From Agrostemma githago (lineage: Eukaryota; Streptophyta; Magnoliopsida; Caryophyllales; Caryophyllaceae): DNA of 64,000 nt. Below the pieces are notes generated by a model. It was not told the origin of the DNA, made no database searches, and saw only the letters and a program-made list of their open reading frames with translations. A program made the position numbers and the translations under genes. Positions 58,852 to 64,000 of the stretch are shown piece by piece. Every line of letters begins with the position of its first letter. The first letter of the stretch is position 1. The stretch spans positions 33,417,424 through 33,481,423 of the forward strand of contig OY288244.1 of the NCBI GenBank assembly GCA_958450325.1. Direction: 5' to 3'.

Positions 58852-58946
58852 CATATCAAAATAGCAAAGATATTAGTTTATACTAACATCGCATTTTTAG
58901 TAAACGATATAGATTTATAAAACTAATACTTTCGGCCTTAACGATA

Positions 58947-59037
58947 CTCCCTCTGATTCACAAAGATCTTCCCCTTTGATTAAAATATACCTCACATATA
59001 TTAAACAAAGGGGAACATCTTTGTGAATCGGAGGGAG
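58947..59037. mobile_element. Stowaway MITE
   Basis: 91 bp with ~32-bp inverted repeats starting CTCCCTCTGATTCACAAAGA and, from the other end, CTCCCTCCGATTCACAAAGA. It is flanked by TA on both sides (58945-58946 and 59038-59039). The solo LARD-B LTR at ~42595-42600 shows the unoccupied TA site. Confidence 0.93.
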
Positions 59038-61400
59038 TATTAATTACCAAAGTGAACATTTAATTTTATGAAATTATTAAAATATCGTATAAGCGTTATA
59101 AAATGATTAAAAACATCTTAAACCTTTTAATATTACTAATTAGGTGTTTTCAAAAGTTAAAAAGCTAAAATTCCCTAATTATTATTAGTTTCGACAATAA
59201 AATTATAAATAGGATTTTACGGCAAACATCAAATTAAATATTTGAACGTCTTTATTTAATTAAACCAACAAATACATTTAGAGTATGTTAAGGAATGATT
59301 TAACTGTTAAAGTTTCAGATTTAAATACTTTCAAAATTGCTGGAAAAATAATTCTTTTAGGTAAGACGAAGCATTTTAACGATAAATCACAATTTGTCCG
59401 AAAATCAATACTTATTAATTAAAGACTTTAATAAATAGTACAAAAATTACATAAAATAGTTAAAATATATTTATGGACATTCTGTCCAGAAAAGAAAATT
59501 TTCCAGAATCCTAAAACTCGGTTTTTAAAGCGTTTTCTCGTTAATCGTCCAATCTCGACAATAACGATTAATAAAAATGGTAATTACAAAATGATTTAAG
59601 TATTAATATCCAAAAATTATTATTAAACCTAAAAATCATGATTTTCCAGAATCTATCATTTTTCCAGATTTCCAAAAATTCCAGATTTAAAAAATCCCGT
59701 CAAAACCGTCTTTAAAACCCGTTTTCACAATTAACGATTCCATTAATAAAACTTATCGTCCCAAACATTTTATTAAAGCACTAAAAATTATAAAATTACA
59801 TTTTATTATGAAATCATCAGAAAAATATTTTTTTCCGGATTTAATCCAAAGACCAAAAATTGAGAATTTAAACAACAAACACGGTTTTAACGGTAAACGA
59901 TGATTTAAAGTGATTAATTAATTCATCCACTTAACAATTCCGAAAAATTATGAATAAAATCAAAAAATTCTATTTTACCAGAAAGTTTCACCACGTCAAA
60001 AATCAGATTAAAATAAAATGTTTAAGTACTAGAACTAAAAATCGGCTTTTAATCGTTTTTGTCCGTAAACGGTAATAATTCAATAATCGATAACTAAAAT
60101 ATCAGAAAAATACTAAATTATTAAAAATCATCAAAAACATCATTTTTACAGAATATAAACATATATTACATGTTTAGGCCGAATATTACGATTTTACAAA
60201 TTAATATGACGATTTAATCGTTAATCTCGTAAAAGCGATAAAAATACCGAAACATGCAAATTTTCAAATTTTAAAAATTTTCCAGATTATATGACATACA
60301 TATATTGTCAAAAAGAAAATATAAAAATATACATGCAATCACATAAATAAAATCATGCAATACCGAGTAACAACGACGTTACCTTCAATCCAAATCCGAG
60401 TCTACGATAAATTCGTTGGCTTCGGGGTCGACCAAGAATCCTAAATCACATGACATACATGGTACAAAAATACCATGAGAAAACTAAAAGAATCAAGGTA
60501 AATAACAATCGGAAATAACATCGATTATTACCTTAACGAAGGGGAAAGAAAGACGATAATTTAGAAGGCGAAAATAGGACGATCAAAACTTGATTATGGA
60601 CGAAAATGGTTGCTGAAAATGGGCAGGAACACCAGCCAAAAAGAGGGAGAAAGAAAAGGTTTTTGCTAAAATAAAATGGAAGAATGAATAAAGAGGAAAA
60701 TGTGAATAGATATGGAATGAATGGTGACTTAAAAGTTGATGAAAACTATGTACATTCACCTCAAAAATTTCAGCCAAGAGTCAATGTGAGAGGAGTGTGA
60801 AGAGTTTGTATTAATCCACCAAAATGAATGAAGAAAGAAATAAATATCTAATGTTTAACATAATAAAATGAAGTGTATAAAAAAAATGTAGTAGGGGTGA
60901 GCCAAGGGGGGTCACGGTCCAAAATGTGGGAAAATGTCCCAAAATAATTTGTAAGTTGATAAAAAGAAAATCGTAAAATTGTTAAAGGTATTTCAAAGCA
61001 ATTCGAGTAAACATCGCGTTAGAAAATAATTATTTACGAAACTTCGTAATAAAATCATTAAAGGCTAAATTTTCATAAATAAAAAAACTATTTCTTAGTT
61101 GGAAATATTATATAAATGGGTTTAGACATTTTAGGAAAAGGAATAATTTAAATCCGAGCTTAAAAACGTCAATTCAAAGAGAAATAGAATTCCTTACGGA
61201 AAATTAATTAGTTTACGAAGAAAACCAAATAAATGGATTTAAGAGAGTTAAAATCTTTAACATTAAAAATAAATATCATTAAACTTAAAACTAAAAATAA
61301 AGCTTGGTAAAATGATGAAATATGAGGCCGAAATGTGATAGAGTTATGACGATGTCATAACGGAAAGAATAAAAAAGTTAGAAAAATAGCGGGTGTTACA

Positions 61401-61413
61401 ATCCTCCCCACTA
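61401..61413 (-). promoter_or_regulatory. LARD-B polypurine tract
   Basis: The minus strand reads TAGTGGGGAGGAT directly before the 3' LTR. Confidence 0.75.
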
Positions 61414-64000
61414 AAAGAAAGTTTCGGCCTCGAAACTAAGAATAAAAAGAAAGGAGTCAAGATTACCCCACTCGAAAAGATGGGGATAATTAAAATTCGC
61501 ATAAGAATTTTGCTTTAAAAGAAAAATTTTACAACTCTCAAAGTGATACGAAATCGAATGCAAATATTTATTTCGAAAGGAATTTGGGCTAAGCTACCCG
61601 GAGTTTAAAATCTTTTAATTAGTGAAATCGTAAAGTAAAGTTATTTGATAAAACAATGACATCAAATAACATTTGTAAACAAACTTGAAGGAAATAGGAT
61701 AACCAAAGTATTTTCAAAATGAAAGTAAAATATTTTGATTAAAAAATTCGATAATATTCCTTTTCTGATGAAACAAAATTTAGTTATGAGAAATCAAAAG
61801 TAGTCAGTAAAAATCGAACCATTCGTCAAAATTTTCAATAACAGATTCAAAAGTCCACCAACAATAAAACGTAAACTAATTTCAAAATATTAAAATTTTG
61901 AAAATGTTATCAAAGTAATTATGAAAGTTTTCAAAAATGTTATCAAACCATAAAATAATTTCGACAATGTTAAAACTTTTTATGTAATAATCATATAGAA
62001 ATTGAATATTTTGGAAATATGAAAGTCTTCATAAAAGTCCGATTGCTTGAAAATAAAAATGAAATAATTTCGAAATAATTTAAAATAAATTATTTGGGCA
62101 TTTTGAGACGGATCTAGATATAATTATCAACCAAAGATAAAACAAAAGTGAAGTATCAAGTTCTTAAACTATAATTCAAAAAGGTTAAGTTTCACGATAT
62201 CCGAAAAGTTGAAGTTAGTCAAACTTTTTACAAAACGGGCAATTTCACAATTAGAAATTAAAACTCAAAATGTTAAAATTTTATGATAATTTTTTTTTTC
62301 AAAAAAAAGAAACTAGTCAAACATTTTGTAAAATAAGAGAGTTCGAAAACAAAGGTTAACGTATAAATAGAATAAGGATAAATGATAAATCAAAAAAAGA
62401 GTTTTCAAAATCGATACAGGTCAAAGGGATTGGCAGCGGTTACGGTAACAGAGTTCGAGAGAAGCAGAAAGAAGGACGAAGTTGAGAGTCAAACATACCT
62501 CTCGAGGATTATAGAAGAAATTAACCATCTCGAGATTCCTAGCACGGTTCTCACAAACACGGGTTCCTAATTGGCCCATCAAATAACGCTAAGTCCAAAA
62601 TCGGTACAGGATGGTCATACTCAATCTACAGCCTCCAAAATTATCAACTTCCATAGTCTCCAAAATTAAGTCTTACATACTTATATAATATTTCAATTAT
62701 TACGGTAAAAATCCACAAATGATTTAGACAAATCTATTAATTAAGATTCCAACGGTTATCAAAATATACCCAAACTTGTAATCACTAAGACTCATAAATT
62801 CAAAGCTCATAAGGTCTAAACTCGAGGTATACTTCAAATTTCTCGAGTAAGGAACACTAAATAAAATCCACCAATTCACAATGTCCGGACACATAAACTT
62901 CAAAATGATCATCAGCATATTTTTTTAACATCATCACTAGACAGAGGTTAGTAAAGTACGCCAAACCTTAAACACACTCAGCCTGACATCCAATGACAGA
63001 TACTCACATCTTCAAACACGTCATTCGACTAAGGTTTCTGAGAATTCCATCAAATTTCATATCGTAACAGCGAAACCACTAAAATTTTTATTAAATCAAC
63101 GAAGCCACAATCTCGTTGGTCTAAGGTTATAACAGTCCCAAAGATGATCCGTATTATAATATTCCTCAAAACAGCACAATAAAACCAAACTGTGATTGTG
63201 CAAGATAGTTCTCTTCTCTAGGGACAACAACAATTTATCCCAAGTTAGATCACTCAACCCAAAAGTTCATAGGTCACAACCTTAAACGACGATCAACGAT
63301 CTAATCCTTAAGAAATACGGGTAATCTATGTCAACCAAAATTTCTAACGACATTAATGAAAACCTTCAATGGTACCACAACACTCAGTCTAACACCTTAA
63401 ACAATACTCGCGATGCATCAATGGTCACAACCTTCAATGATCCCAAATATTCGCGATGCATCCATTAAATAAGCATTAGGTAAAGAATCTAAAGTAATAT
63501 TATCAGTTACCCTTAGTTTGGTTCTAGGTTAGGTACTAGGTATCCATCAAATATGAGATACTCTCTTACTACTCCCAAATATATCCAACTCTAAGTACCC
63601 CAAAATAATCAAGGTAACCTATAACCCAAGGTTCAGTGCCTAAAGTATCATCCTAATTCCATCAAGCAACATTTTGCCATTCAAATTAATTCTCAAGAAT
63701 TTCTTACTTGCTTAGAAAGTAGGGCAGACTAAAAATCCTCAAACCAGGTAACAAGGGTTTACTAAACCTCAAACATCTATAACACGGGTTCACTAAGACA
63801 GAATCCGGTCTAACCAAAGAATCTCAAGAGAAAGATGGTAGAATAGAAGAATAGAACAAGGATTCACCAAGAGAATGAAGATGAGAAAATACAAGAGAAG
63901 AATTGGAAGAAATAGAGGAAGGAAGGAAAGAATCGATGATCCTATATTACTAAGTTCTTGAACCAGAGGAGAATCTTCAATCCTCCAGAGTTCACGAGGG
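61414..64000 (-). other. LARD-B internal region, conserved but non-coding
   Basis: It follows the LARD-A cores block for block: the CTCGAGATTCC segment near 62530, TTCAAACACGTCATTCGACT near 63015, and the ACAAGGATTCACCAAGAGAA segment near 63868. It carries no gag or pol frame. The primer-site end lies beyond the window. Confidence 0.75.

Larger units (their letters stand above)
48386..61400 (-). repeat. LARD-B 3' LTR, split by TR-GAG and carrying a MITE
   Basis: The two pieces, 48386-49279 and 58857-61400, make about 3.44 kb. They start TGTAATCCCCTAG and end GCGGGTGTTACA. Hairpins lie at 48918-48939, 49002-49022 and 49036-49053. Confidence 0.88.
48386..64000 (-). mobile_element. LARD-B: non-coding LTR retrotransposon, running off the window
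   Basis: The 3' LTR spans 48386-61400, interrupted by TR-GAG (49280-58851). The internal region runs from 61401 beyond 64000. It belongs to the same family as the solo LTR 40254-43732. The far LTR and its target repeat lie outside the window, so completeness cannot be judged. Confidence 0.85.

Overview
The window is nuclear DNA of a flowering plant, most likely a eudicot; the species cannot be read from it. I find no host protein-coding gene, tRNA, operon or CRISPR array. Almost all of it is transposable elements stacked inside one another: Ty3/gypsy elements with 2.4-3.9 kb LTRs, L1-type LINEs, hAT elements, a Stowaway MITE, and a short nuclear copy of the plastid 16S rRNA gene. Most element boundaries rest on target-site duplications (TSDs) that I could read.

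Block 1 (1-32535). The window opens in the last 183 bp of a Tat-type LTR. A short unassigned repeat follows, holding a 5'-truncated LINE (LINE-1, 409-31697). LINE-1 is split by a Ty3/gypsy chromovirus of Tekay/Del type (771-28167, minus strand, TSD ACTGT) and by a solo LTR (28953-30545, TSD ATTCC). The Tekay element is itself split by a second LINE (4633-8398) in its integrase region, by a non-coding LARD-like element (9635-20728, TSD GAAAA) in its reverse transcriptase, and by a hAT element (24237-25127) and a plastid 16S fragment (23803-24072) in its leader. The LARD carries a further hAT element (18296-19374) in one LTR. Nesting is therefore five levels deep. The Tekay leader holds two sense-strand open reading frames before gag (ORF-A, broken, 23781-25351; ORF-B, intact, 22813-23328) that I cannot assign to any family.

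Block 2 (32536-45861). A second LARD-like element (32536-39703, plus strand, TSD ATAAC) has a 5' LTR collapsed to 483 bp. A solo LTR of a related family follows (40254-43732), then unassigned retrotransposon-like DNA and a small retroposon (45030-45611) flanked by an 11-bp TSD.

Block 3 (45862-64000). A solo Tat-type LTR (45862-48357, TSD ACATC) precedes a third LARD-like element (48386 to beyond the window end, minus strand). Its 3' LTR contains a nearly pristine gag-only element (TR-GAG type, 49280-58851, TSD CATAT) and a 91-bp Stowaway MITE (58947-59037).

Within the Tekay copy, gag, protease, RT, RNase H and integrase would once have supported mobility, but stops, frameshifts, changed catalytic residues and insertions have disabled it. 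The LARD and TR-GAG elements lack pol and must have depended on proteins made elsewhere. The observations most worth following are the two pre-gag ORFs, a set of hairpins in LARD LTRs whose stems change sequence but keep pairing, and palindrome clusters just upstream of TATA boxes in three different LTR families.
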